Assembly: GCA_026027325.1 (NCBI GenBank)
Contig: JAMSLZ010000002.1
Span: 1,674,001 to 1,738,000 of the forward strand
Reading direction: 5' to 3'
Origin: Actinomucor elegans
Taxonomy: Eukaryota > Mucoromycota > Mucoromycetes > Mucorales > Mucoraceae
DNA: 64,000 nucleotides
Shown here: positions 34,050 to 45,400 of the stretch, in pieces
Layout of the letters: each line of letters begins with the position of its first letter
How positions within the stretch are numbered: the first letter of the stretch is position 1
Program-made: the position numbers and the translations under genes
Notes under the pieces: generated by a model
The model's database searches: none
Seen by the model: the letters and a program-made list of their open reading frames with translations, nothing else
Told to the model about the DNA's origin: nothing

Positions 34050-34782
34050 TTATCGGTTGGCTAAATACAAAACAGGTTAATACGGAGTTATCAGTTAGCA
34101 AACTATACTTACACTTGGCGACACGCTCAAGTTCATCCTTCTTCTTGATACCGTAAGAGTTGGCAGAACCCTTGGCGGCGTTGATCAACTCATCAGCGAG
34201 ACATTCAGCAACGGTCTTGACGTTACGGAAAGCAGACTCTCTGGTACCAACGGTCAACAAAGAGATAGCTTGGTTGACACGACGGAGAGGAGAGACATCG
34301 ACAGCTTGACGACGGACAGTACCTTGAGAACCGATACGGGTAGAATCTTCACGGGGACCACAGTTGATGATAGCATCAACGAGGATTTGAAGAGGGTTGG
34401 CGTCGGTCAAGAGGTGGACGATCTCGAAAGCGTGTTGAACAATACGAGCAGCCATGAGCTTCTTACCGTTGTTACGGCCAGTCATCATCAAGGCGTTGGT
34501 CAAACGTTCGACAATGGGACACTAAAAAATTACAGAATTTTGCATGTTAAAATTTTGGCCAGATCTCGAGTTCAAAATCTTTCTACTTACTTGAGCCTTA
34601 CGGAAACGCTTGACAGCGAAACGACCAGCGGTGTGAGGCAAGTAAACCTGTTGGCGGATTTGGATATAATCTTGGAGAGAGATATCCTTGACCTCAACAT
34701 CGTCATAAGACCACTTGTTGAAAAGCTTACGGGTACCGTCAGCAGTAGCCAATACGTCAGCAGGTAAATTCAAAGCAACCAT
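34050..34782 (-). CDS. RPS5: 40S ribosomal protein S5 (uS7)
   Basis: A small-subunit head protein that binds the 3' major domain of 18S rRNA near the mRNA exit channel. Exons on the minus strand are 34591-34782, 34113-34521 and 34050-34060, totalling 612 nt and 203 residues, the length of animal S5. Conserved segments: [69 protein letters not shown] and the C-terminus [13 protein letters not shown]. The last exon encodes only the second and third bases of a Ser codon, then Asn-Arg-stop; without it the frame would read through into the intron, so the tiny exon is well supported. The donor GTAAGT and acceptor TAG flank it. No defect was seen. Confidence 0.95.
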
Positions 34783-35688
34783 GTTGTACTGTATGTGTCA
34801 AAATTGAAAATTGTAATTGATTAAATTGAAATTGGTTGAATGATCAAGAAAATATATAGAAAAAGAGGATAAATTAGTATCGTGGCCAACATATAAAGTA
34901 AAACCATGGATGGATAGCCCATAGATTCATGGTTCCTTTGGTTAGATGGATGTTTATTAGAGTCTTTAATTACCTGTAGTGTGAAAGAAGGGGCAATCTA
35001 CACGAAATACTGCAAGTGGTTTTGTGTGGCTCACCGAACACCACGCAGCTCGGGAATCCATTATGCCGTTGACGTTTAATCTGTGTTTGTATTTTAAGCA
35101 TTTTAATTGGGTTTCGGAAATTTATGAAAAGAAGAGTAAAAGGTTGTTCCTCTGGTATGAGCGAAAACCAAATTGTCAACTTTGTTGCTGTTTTGGTATA
35201 GAAAAAATATTTAGATAGACACAAGCTGATTAGCAATGCCTGCATAGGTCATTATTGCACATTGAATGGTTTAATATTTAAGTTCCATTTATTTTTTCGA
35301 ATTTGAAGACATTCTCTGGTCTGTATCCTTTTCCGATGTATTATTTTTTTTTTTTTTTGTATAGCAACATGCATCAATATGAAAAAAAAACTAAATATAG
35401 TAGGATACTTACATATGACATGAATGTGCATCAATTATAAAGTATGTGTCTGAAGTATCATTTCAGTTGAAGAGAAAAAATATCTTGGACTAAGGTAGAA
35501 ACAGCTCTATTATTTCTGAAATCCTAAAAGATAATATTGGTTTTTTATTGGATGAAGGGTTTTGAGGCCAATAATATACATCCCGCCCGCCAATCAGACT
35601 TGAACGAGTGGACCGAGTTTGCTTTAATAATGAACTGTGCTACAGACTTTCTAGAACAAAAGCCTTTTATCCTCTTTTTATTAAAGTA
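34783..35688. promoter_or_regulatory. Divergent intergenic region, Rps5 / Bax inhibitor-1
   Basis: About 900 bp between two divergent genes. It is AT-rich with T runs near 35342 and short chance frames only. It must hold the strong Rps5 promoter, but no specific site was recognised. Confidence 0.45.
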
Positions 35689-36554
35689 ATGTCTGAAAAA
35701 CAAGAGTATTACGGTTCCAGTAGCAGCAGCAGTAATTCCAATACCCTAAGTCGACCTGTAAGACGCCATTTAGTTCATGTATACCTTACTCTGGCTGCCA
35801 TGTGTGCCATTGCTACAGCAGGTACACAAGTAGGCAATTATATAGGTCCAGCAGGATCTCCTATAGGCTCGATAGGCGCCATAACAAGCGTATCTATGTT
35901 TCGTTATACATCAGCAAATAGTCGGAATCGATGGGCTTTGCTTGCAGTAAGTTTTTTTTTTTTGGAGATACTAGTAACATGTATTTAACATTATTATATA
36001 TTAGGCATATTCAGTGTTCAGTGGTATAGCATTATCTACCTTTTTGTCTTTCTTTATGAACTGGGATCCTTCAGGAAATATCATCTTTATGGCACTTTCT
36101 TCAGCTGTACTCATTTTTTTGGGGTTCTCGGGAAGTGCTGTGATGGCAGATCGCCGTAGCATGTTGTATATTGGAGCCTTCGCTAGCAGTGTATTGGGTA
36201 TTCTGCTTTGGTTGTCTTTGGCCAACTCATTCTTTTTCAGATCGTCCTCTGTCTTTTCTTTTGAATTATATGCTGGATTGTTGGCATTTGTAGGATTTGG
36301 TAAGTTTTTTTTTATTGTACTCAATATATAGGATTATATGCTAAATTTTTTGGATAGTCATGTATGATACGCAAATGATTGTTGAGCGAGCAAGCGCTGG
36401 GTTAATGGATATACCAGGTCATTCGATGGAATTATTTATGGATTTGTATTCTCTATTTATTCGATTAGCTCAGATCTTGATGAAGAAAGAATTGGAAAAG
36501 CAGAACGATAAGAAAAAGAAAAGAGGTGCTAATAGGTTAAGAAGAAGCTATTAG
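35689..36554 (+). CDS. BXI1: Bax inhibitor-1 family membrane protein (TMBIM6-like)
   Basis: An endoplasmic-reticulum multi-pass protein of the BI-1/TMBIM family, a calcium-leak channel and stress-response modulator. Exons 35689-35946, 36005-36299 and 36358-36554 join to 249 residues, the usual family size. After a Ser-rich N-terminus, VRRHLVHVYLTLAAMCAIAT is the typical first segment, and about seven hydrophobic helices follow (for example FSGIALSTFLSFFM and LYIGAFASSVLGILLWL). The signature VMYDTQMIVERA and GHSMELFMDLYSLFIRLAQI is near the C-terminus. The Asp of YDTQ and the Asp of MDLY fit the pH-sensing aspartates known in the family. The tail is Lys/Arg-rich. The start at 35689 is the first ATG in frame; an upstream ATG at 35630 is in another frame. 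Confidence 0.9.
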
Positions 36555-37910
36555 AGCATAGTTTTATGCCGTCATATTCAGATACAATATAACATATCAC
36601 ATAAAAAAATATTAATAAATGTAATAGCTTCGCAGTATACTTGGATTCATTCGTCTATATATTTTTTATGCCGTGAGAATGGTGGGCAACGCGTTACTTC
36701 TATTGCTTCTCTTGTCAGCTATGATATTGTCGAACAAGAATCAGCCTTGGCTTTTTAATTATTTCTCAAGAAAAGGGCACACAATAGTACTTGTTTAACC
36801 CTTGTAAGCTCGCTTCAGTTACTTCTCTATTATAACAAGCTCATTGCTATATAATATGTTCAAGTGGATCATGTATTATTTATAGAAGAAAGCATTTGCT
36901 GCCATGTCATAATACAGTTTGCATTATTGATGATACTTGGCTGATTTAAAGGGGAATAATAAGATTATTCAACGCTCGCACACAGCTGTTAAGATAATAA
37001 GCTATTCTCGCATTCGTTATATGCACATACGCTGCTTTGACTCGTAAAAAAGAGCTCTATGATATTGTTTCAGCAATTCAGTCCTAAAAATCAGCCTAAT
37101 CTACAATAAAGATCTTGTAGGCAAAAGCAGACAGTGACGAGTTGATCAGTAATACATAAAATGTAGAAAATACTACCTTGTTCCAAAGGGATTGGATTTC
37201 ATCAGTGAGTATTATAAAAATGTACATCATCTGTTCTATTTTAACTATAATATTCAATAGGCTATTATAATAGAAAATAGTATAGAATGTCACTTTGTAT
37301 TTTGACTAATTCCCATAATACTAAGATGTACTCAGTGACACTCTCCTGTTCATTGGATAAATTATACCGCATTGCCTATAGAAAAACATGTAGATAACAA
37401 TAGACTGAAATACCTATTTAATACAAAAAACCCCCCATTCAGTATACTATCTATCTATTACTCTCAAAAGCTGTTATCTATTTTAATAAAGTACACAATT
37501 TGTACATTAGATACGCCTAAAGATATATTACTATGCACTTGCTTCACTTGAAGAGAGCATATAAATATTGTGTCTTGTGTATAATGTAAATGATTTATCT
37601 TTAATATATCAGATCCTGTGAACAGAATGCAATGAAGATTCTTAAGCTGATATTTCTTTATAGTATTGTCAGGTACGCACGGTCTTTGTGTGCAACCTTT
37701 TTAATTAGTATAAATATCAATTATATCTTAGAATAATAAAGAGTATCTTTTATCTTATATATAATCTTTTGTACACCTTTATTGGAACCAACTATAAAAC
37801 ATAAATCTCGGCACACGACAGTATATAATGAGTGGTGTACTAAAAAATCCACCACTTGAAAAATCAAATAGCAACAACTCACTTTATTCAAGTAAAAGAA
37901 TAAAAATATT
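36555..37910. other. Intergenic, nothing recognised
   Basis: About 1.35 kb of AT-rich sequence between Bax inhibitor-1 and the tRNA gene. No gene or repeat could be supported. Confidence 0.6.
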
Positions 37911-37991
37911 GCTGACTGTGAGATTCGAACTCACGCCTCTTGCGAGACTGCAACTTGAGTGCAGCGCCTTAGACCGCTCGGCCAAATCAGC
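37911..37991 (-). tRNA. tRNA-Leu (anticodon CAA)
   Basis: On the minus strand a complete 81-nt cloverleaf folds: acceptor GCTGATT with AGTCAGC (one G-T pair), D arm GCC...GGC, anticodon stem CTGCA/TGCAG around loop CTCAAGT with anticodon CAA, a long class II variable arm (TCTCGCAAGAGGC) and T arm GTGAG-TTCGAAT-CTCAC. The long variable arm and the anticodon identify leucine, reading UUG codons. No intron is present. The terminal CCA is not encoded. Confidence 0.95.
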
Positions 37992-38529
37992 TACTTGTTT
38001 TTAATGAACTAACAAATATAATAAATACTCCAAATTTTAGTGTATATTACATAATATTTAAGGGTCTTTTCAGGGTCTAATAACATTTCATCCAATCAAA
38101 TTACTATGAAAGGTTCTATTTTAAACACCGCCCCATTCGCCTTCTGCCCAAAAAAATAAATGTGTCTTCTGCTAAGACATGAAAAGTATAATTGTAAAAA
38201 AATATTATTTAGGTTATTAGAAGTTTAGTTAAAGGTATACCATTATATTATTCACTGTTGTTAAATATCTTCAGGTTTTATTGATAACGAAAATTATTAT
38301 TGACAATCTTTTTCGATCGTCTGAATAGCCGTCGTTGATAAAGTGTCGGTCTATTTTTTTTTTTCGGGAATATTATGTTAGCTCGTGTATAATGTATTAC
38401 GCTACAGTAGAACTACATACTATCAGTTCTAAGCAATTTAACTTGATTAAGGGTTATACCTTAAAGATACCGTATATGTGACTCTTAAAAATCAGGATGT
38501 GGAGAATTCCTGTGAAATTAAGTCATTTT
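37992..38529. other. Intergenic, nothing recognised
   Basis: AT-rich sequence between the tRNA gene and the repeat array. It contains a T-run near 38350 and no supported gene. Confidence 0.55.
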
Positions 38530-39140
38530 TAATTGTTTTACATTCCTTGAGTGTTTTTGGTTTAATGTCACATTTGACAGCCGGTACATGATCAAAATGA
38601 ACTATTAAATTTAATAGAGCTCTATTTGACCAAAGTATTATACATGTATTATATTTAGTGATTAGCTATGAAATGCATGCATGTTTCATATACACTAAAT
38701 CCGGCGATCAATAGATCTCCTAACTAATCTTGGTTTAATGTCGCATTAGTCCAGTAATTTATGTTCAGAACAAGGTATTTCATCTAGTACAATTTTAAAC
38801 TAATCTCAAAAACAATACATAATATACCACATACGTTAATGATTAGTCGTAAAATATTTATACGCTTTTCATATGATCCAATACCTTTGTGATCAGCATT
38901 TTATACTTCAAATGAGCCACTTTTCCTATTGGAGATCCCACCTAATTTCCAGGCAATAAAGTACTAAAGGTTAGTTTTAAATTATACACTTTTCATATGA
39001 CAAATCATCTGTAAATCTCTCAAGTAATCTCGATCTAAAGTCACACATGGTTGGCCGTCTTTTCCTAGAATGAGCCATTGTATCTAAGAAAACTTCAACT
39101 TGACTCCAATATTCTTTGTACATTTAATGTATTGCTCATA
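38530..39140 (+). repeat. Diverged tandem array of the ~165-bp repeat
   Basis: The core GGTTTAATGTCRCATT recurs at about 38558 and 38731, and a variant (ATCTAAAGTCACACATG) at about 39033. A more degenerate unit lies between them near 38870-38945. Spacing is about 170 bp, then about 300 bp (two units). Flanking elements TTTCATATGA/TTTCATATAC and GATC-ATAGATCTC recur in the same order. Units also match 10.5-10.7 kb and 17.1-17.5 kb. No coding content was seen. Confidence 0.55.
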
Positions 39141-39409
39141 TTTATTAAATTGTGACCCATAAATACAATCTCGTAGTTCTCAAAACCTCTCTTATGCATC
39201 CAAGAATTTTTTTTCGGCGCTTCCGAAGCTTAATGTTAACCAATAGCGAGGTAGCATTCTTAAACTGAGTCGAAATAACCTGTCCCTTCAAAGCGAAAAA
39301 AAAATTTTGCAATATAACTCGCAAAAGCAGTGCTGCCTTTCTTTGACAGTTTACACCTAGTTCACTCATTTTTTCTATTATACTCTCTTTCACGATTTAA
39401 AAGAAAAAC

Positions 39410-42400
39410 ATGGTTGACTCGGACATAACAATGACGACCGTCAATGAGATCACTGCTCATACTACTTTCAACCCGCTGGCGTTCGATCTTTTGAAAGCTG
39501 TCAGTCAGTTATCGACTTTAATAGGAGGATCGACTTTTGGTAGTGTAGATCTGGGCATACTTCACGACCCCACTACAACAACAGCTTCAAGATCCCAATT
39601 ACTCGACACTGTATCAAAGGCTATGCTCAAGCCTGAATGGACTCTTAGTGTTATTCGTTTATTTAGACCAATTGCCATAGATCTCGTTGCTCGCTGGACC
39701 TTACCAGGGTTCACAAACTTCTTAGACTCTGCTCCTGCATCTCCTAATGCGAGCAAAACTGTATATAAAATTGAATTGGTAGCCAAAGCTATTAGCATAG
39801 TGCTTCCTATTGTACCGCAAGTGAAAAGGTAGATGATCCAGAGTTTTTTTTTAATTGGTAAAATGATCTAACACGCTCTCTTTTTCAATGTTAGCTTGGC
39901 TGTAACATACTTTACTCATTCTACTTCATTATTCGAAAGACTGAACCATTTAACCAACCTTAAGGAATTACAGGTAACATAGCTAGTACAATTGATCATA
40001 TAGATATGAGCTTAACGTATTTTCTAGGTCACATCATCCTTGACCGCTGAATTACAGGATTTACTCTTAACTACATACCGATTACTTCGTTTCTCAACAT
40101 CTGCATTTACACCACTCTGGAACTGGGGGCCTATGGTTCAGTTACTCCAGTTTCCAGATCCTTGCATCCGTTACATCACGGTTTTATGCCTTAGTAAAGT
40201 GTATGGATTGAGTGATGCGCAAATCAAGAGTTTATTAACTTCTGTCATTGGAGCCGGACACTCCTTGGACGAATCTGATGAACCTCTTTATACTATGATT
40301 GATGGAAACCGTGTTGATATTAGATTCTTAAGGTGAGAACTTGATCGTTTAGCATAATTCACAGCAGTAGATTAACAAGATCTTTACATAGTTTATGGGA
40401 ACAGCAGCAGTTAGCAGACGCTCAAATTTCTCTCTTACACAACAGTTATGATATAGACAACGATCAGCACGAATTATCAAATAGTGATTTATGCCCACTT
40501 ACCTGCAATTTGTGTGGTGTATTACTTCCCAAGACAGCACATTCCTCGGGTAAAGAAGAAACTGCCAAGCATTTTTACGATCCCAAGCTTGTATTGACAA
40601 ATACTACATCTAAAAACTTACACGCCGTCAGCTTGGCGCTATCTATCGGTGCACCAACATTATTAGAGGGTGTGACAGGTGCTGGTAAAACTGCACTTAT
40701 CGAAGAGTTAGCAAGTCGAACTGGAAGAGGCGCTGAGCTTGTCAAGATTCATTTGGGCGATCAAACTGATCCCAAGGTATTATTGGGTACCTATGTTTCT
40801 ACCTCTACACCTGGTTCATTCCGCTGGCAAGCTGGTGTGCTCACTACAGCTGTCTTAGAAGGTCGATGGGTATTGATTGAAGATATTGATTTAGCTCCTG
40901 CCGAAGTTCTATCTGTACTTTTGCCACTATTGGAGACCAGACATCTATTTATTCCTTCTCGTGGTGAGAAGATCAAGGCAAAGGAAGGATTTCAGCTATT
41001 TGGTACTCGATCTTTCGTGCCTACAAGATCCGGTAAAGGCATGAGTTCTAGAGGTGGTGAGTTAATGACTGGTGCTAATTTATGGACAAGAGTGCATGTC
41101 GAACCTCTCTCTGTTCAAGAGTTGGAATCCGTGGTCCGCCAAAAGTTCACTCATATTGGTGATTTTGCTACTCATGTCATGACTCTTTTTCAAACGGTTG
41201 TTGGCATGTATCAAGATCCCAATTTCTCTGCATTAACCTCTTCAACTATGGGTCGTTTCCTCTCTACTCGTGATTTGATGAAGTGGTGCCACCGTGTCGA
41301 TATGTTGATTGGTGAAAAACTAAATGACAGCACTGAAGTTGGTATGGATTTGACACTTCGCCAGGATTTGTTTAGTGAAGCAAATGATTGCTTCTGTGGT
41401 ATGATTTCTGATTATAATGTATGGATGACTGTTCTCGAGACAATTGGAGCACCACTTCAGATCTCTGGAGATTTAGTACGCAACTATGTGGATCAATATA
41501 AGCCTACCCTGGAAATTGACGAATCGACAATTCGTATTGGCCGTGTCAATTTATCATCTATTGCCGCCAGCGGCAAGCAAAAGCAAAAGCAAGCTTTGAT
41601 TAAACGTGAAAAGAAGAGACCCTTTGCAACCACAGGTCATGCTTTGCGTTTAATGGAAAGAATTGCTGTTTGCATCCATTTGACAGAACCTGTACTGCTA
41701 GTCGGTGAAACTGGTACTGGTAAAACTACCGTTGTGCAGCATTTGGCTGATATGATCCATCAAAACTTGATTGTTGTGAACTTGTCTCAGCAATCCGACA
41801 GTTCTGATCTTTTGGGTGGATTCAAGCCTGTTGATGGTAAAGTACTTGCTATACCCTTGAAAGAAGACTTTGAGCGTCTCTTTGAAAAGACCTTCTCTGT
41901 CAAGAAAAACGGCAAATTCTTGGAAATGGTTCGAAAGACCTTTATTCACCAAAAGTGGTCCAACTTTGTTACATTACTCAAGCAAGCCGTCAAAATGTCT
42001 CAACAAAAATTCGAAGCTGAACAAAACGTCGAGAGCAAAAAGGTATCATCGCCTACTCTTCGTAATGCTTGGAAGACGTTTGCCAAACGTGTCGAAGAAT
42101 TTGAAGTTCAACAAGTTCAGTCACAGAACAAGTTCGTATTCAATTTCATGGAAGGATCTTTAGTAAAGGCTGTTCGTCAAGGTGATTGGATTCTTCTTGA
42201 TGAAATCAACTTGGCTACTACAGAAACTCTTGAGTGTCTTTCTGGGTTACTTCAAGATGCTCATGGCTCGCTTCTGCTGACTGAAAAGGGTGATGTAGAG
42301 CCAATTAAGCGCCATCCTAACTTCCGTCTCTTTGCCTGTATGAATCCTGCAACTGATGTTGGCAAGCGTGATTTACCTCCAGGTCTTCGCAATAGATTCA

Positions 42401-45400
42401 CTGAATTTTATGTCCACCCTCCTGATAACCGTTACGATGATCTTTTGCAGATTGTTAAGCAGTATCTCGCTGGAATTGCTGCTGGTGACGAACGATCCTA
42501 TGACGATGTGGCCGAGTTCTATATGAACGCGAAGAAGCTGGCTGCCGAACATAAGCTTGTTGATGGTGCTAATCAACGTCCTCATTTCAGTATGCGTACA
42601 TTGGCTCGTGCGCTAACTTACGTTGCTCAGATCTTCCCCACCTATGGTTTAAGACGATCTCTTTATGAAGGCTTTTCCATGACCTTTTTAACTCAGCTTG
42701 ATAAGGAAAGTGAAGTATTGATGCGCGATTTGATCCACAAGACTATTCTGCGCGATATTCCTAACCCTCAAAGTCTTATCACCCAAATCCCTCGCCAACC
42801 CGGTGAGGATTTTATTCAATTTGGCTATTTTTGGTTACAGCAAGGTCAATTCCCTCCAGAAGATGATACGCGTTATATCTTGACCAAGTCTGTAGAAATC
42901 AAGCTTTATAATCTTGCTCGTGTTATTATGTCTCGTAAGTTCCCTGTCTTGATCCAAGGCCCTACTTCCGCTGGTAAGACATCTATGGTTGAATACATGG
43001 CTAAGAAAACAGGTCATCGTTTTGTTCGTATAAACAATCACGAACATACTGATCTTCAAGAGTATCTTGGTACTTACGTTTCCAACAACGAAGGCAAGCT
43101 TGTCTTCCAAGAAGGTGTTTTGGTGGAGGCTCTGCGTAATGGTTATTGGATCGTGCTTGATGAACTCAATTTGGCCCCCTCTGATGTATTAGAAGCTCTT
43201 AATCGTCTACTTGATGATAACAGAGAGTTATTGATACCCGAAACTCAAGAAATCGTTAAACCTCATCCTCACTTCATGCTTTTTGCTACTCAAAATCCTG
43301 CTGGTCTTTATGGTGGCCGTAAAGCGTTATCAAGAGCTTTCCGTAATCGTTTCCTTGAACTCCACTTTGATGATATTCCTGAAGATGAACTTGAAACTAT
43401 CTTGTCAAGACGTTGCGCTATTGCTCCTTCTTATTGTAAGAAGCTCGTCAAGGTATATAAAGATTTAATGGAACGTAGACAAAGTACGCGTATCTTTGAA
43501 CAGAAGCATGGTTTCATTACTCTTCGTGATCTTTTCCGTTGGGCTGGCCGTGACCCTCAAGGTTATCAAGAGTTAGCTGAGAACGGTTATATGCTTCTGG
43601 CTGAAAGATGCCGTAAGGATGAAGAAAAGAAAGTAGTGAAGCAAGTACTCGAACAAGTAATGAAGGTGAAGCTGTCCGAAGACGACATGTATGACTGTAA
43701 CAACTTAGAAGAGTTTGCTATCTATGATCGCATGCTAAAGGATCAAGCAGCCAAGACTGGTGAAGATACCAAACTTGTATGGACAAAGGCTATGCGTCGT
43801 CTATTTAGTCTCGTTGCCCGTTGTCTCAAAAACAACGAGCCTGTACTCCTTGTTGGTGAAACTGGTTGTGGTAAGACTACCGTCTGTCAAATGCTTGCTG
43901 AAACCTATAATCGTGAACTCCATATTGTTAATTGTCATCAAAACACTGAAACCGGCGACTTGCTTGGTGGGCAACGTCCTGTTCGTAATAGAGACATGAA
44001 CGAAGATCCTGAAAAGCAACAACAGCTCTTTGAATGGCATGATGGTCCTCTTGTTCAAGCTATGAAAGAAGGTCACTTATTCTTACTTGATGAAATTTCT
44101 CTTGCTGATGATTCTGTGTTGGAAAGATTAAACTCTGTGCTTGAGCCCAGTCGACTTTTGGTACTCGCTGAAAAGGGTGGTAAGCACGTTGAAGAATTGT
44201 ACGGTGTTCCTAACTTTCAATTCTTGGCTACTATGAATCCGGGTGGTGATTATGGTAAAAAGGAACTCTCTCCTGCCTTGAGAAATCGTTTCACCGAGAT
44301 TTGGGTCCCTTCTGTCACTGATAGAGATGATTTGATCAAGATTATCGACGAGCAAATGATTCATCCTGCTCTTACTGGCTATAGTAGTAAAATGCTTGAT
44401 TTCATTGCTTGGTATACTCAAGCTATTGGCCAAAGCAGAACAGTGGTATCTCTTCGTGATATTCTCTCTTGGGTCAAGTTTATCAATGTCGCTGTTGACT
44501 CTGGTTTGGACGCCGAGCTTGCTTTTGCTCATGGTGGTTGTTTAGTCTTACTTGATGGTTTAGGCTCCCATGGTTCTTCAGGATCCTTTTTGACTGGTCC
44601 TATGCTCAAAGAGTTCAGATTGAAGTGTCTTCGCCATCTTTCTGGCAAGTCCACTGCTACTGAACTCGAGATCTTGGGAGAAACCAAAGATAAGGTTCAA
44701 ACCGCTGGTGATCGATTTGCAATTGGTCCTTTCCAAATCCCTCGAGGTCAATTAGCCAAGACTGATATCAAGTTTACATTGCTAGCTCCTACAACAGCCG
44801 ATAACGCGATGCGTGTAATCCGTTCTATGCAATTGAAGAAGCCTATTTTACTTGAAGGCAGTCCAGGTGTTGGTAAAACCAGTTTGGTTTCTGCCTTGGC
44901 CGCTGCATCAGGTCACAATTTGGTTCGTATCAATTTGTCAGAACAAACTGATCTAATGGACTTGTTTGGTTCCGATCTTCCTGTTGAAGGCGGTAACAGT
45001 GGTGAATTCGCTTGGAGAGATGCTCCTTTCTTGCAAGCTATGAAAGCTGGTGATTGGGTGTTATTAGATGAATTGAATTTGGCTTCTCAATCTGTATTGG
45101 AAGGTCTCAATTCTTGTTTGGATCATCGTGGTGCCGTTTATATTCCTGAACTCGATCGGGAGTTCTTCTGTGCCAAAGAATTCCGTGTATTTGGTGCTCA
45201 AAATCCTCTTCAGCAAGGTGGTGGTCGTAAAGGCTTGCCTAAGTCGTTTGTCAATCGTTTCACTCAAGTTTACGTTGAACAGTTAACTTCTGATGATCTC
45301 TTGTTCATTTGCTCTCACTTGTTCTCAGAATTCGAACCTACCACTATGGCAAAGATGATTGATTTCAATAACAAGATGTACGAGGAAACTATGATTCGCT

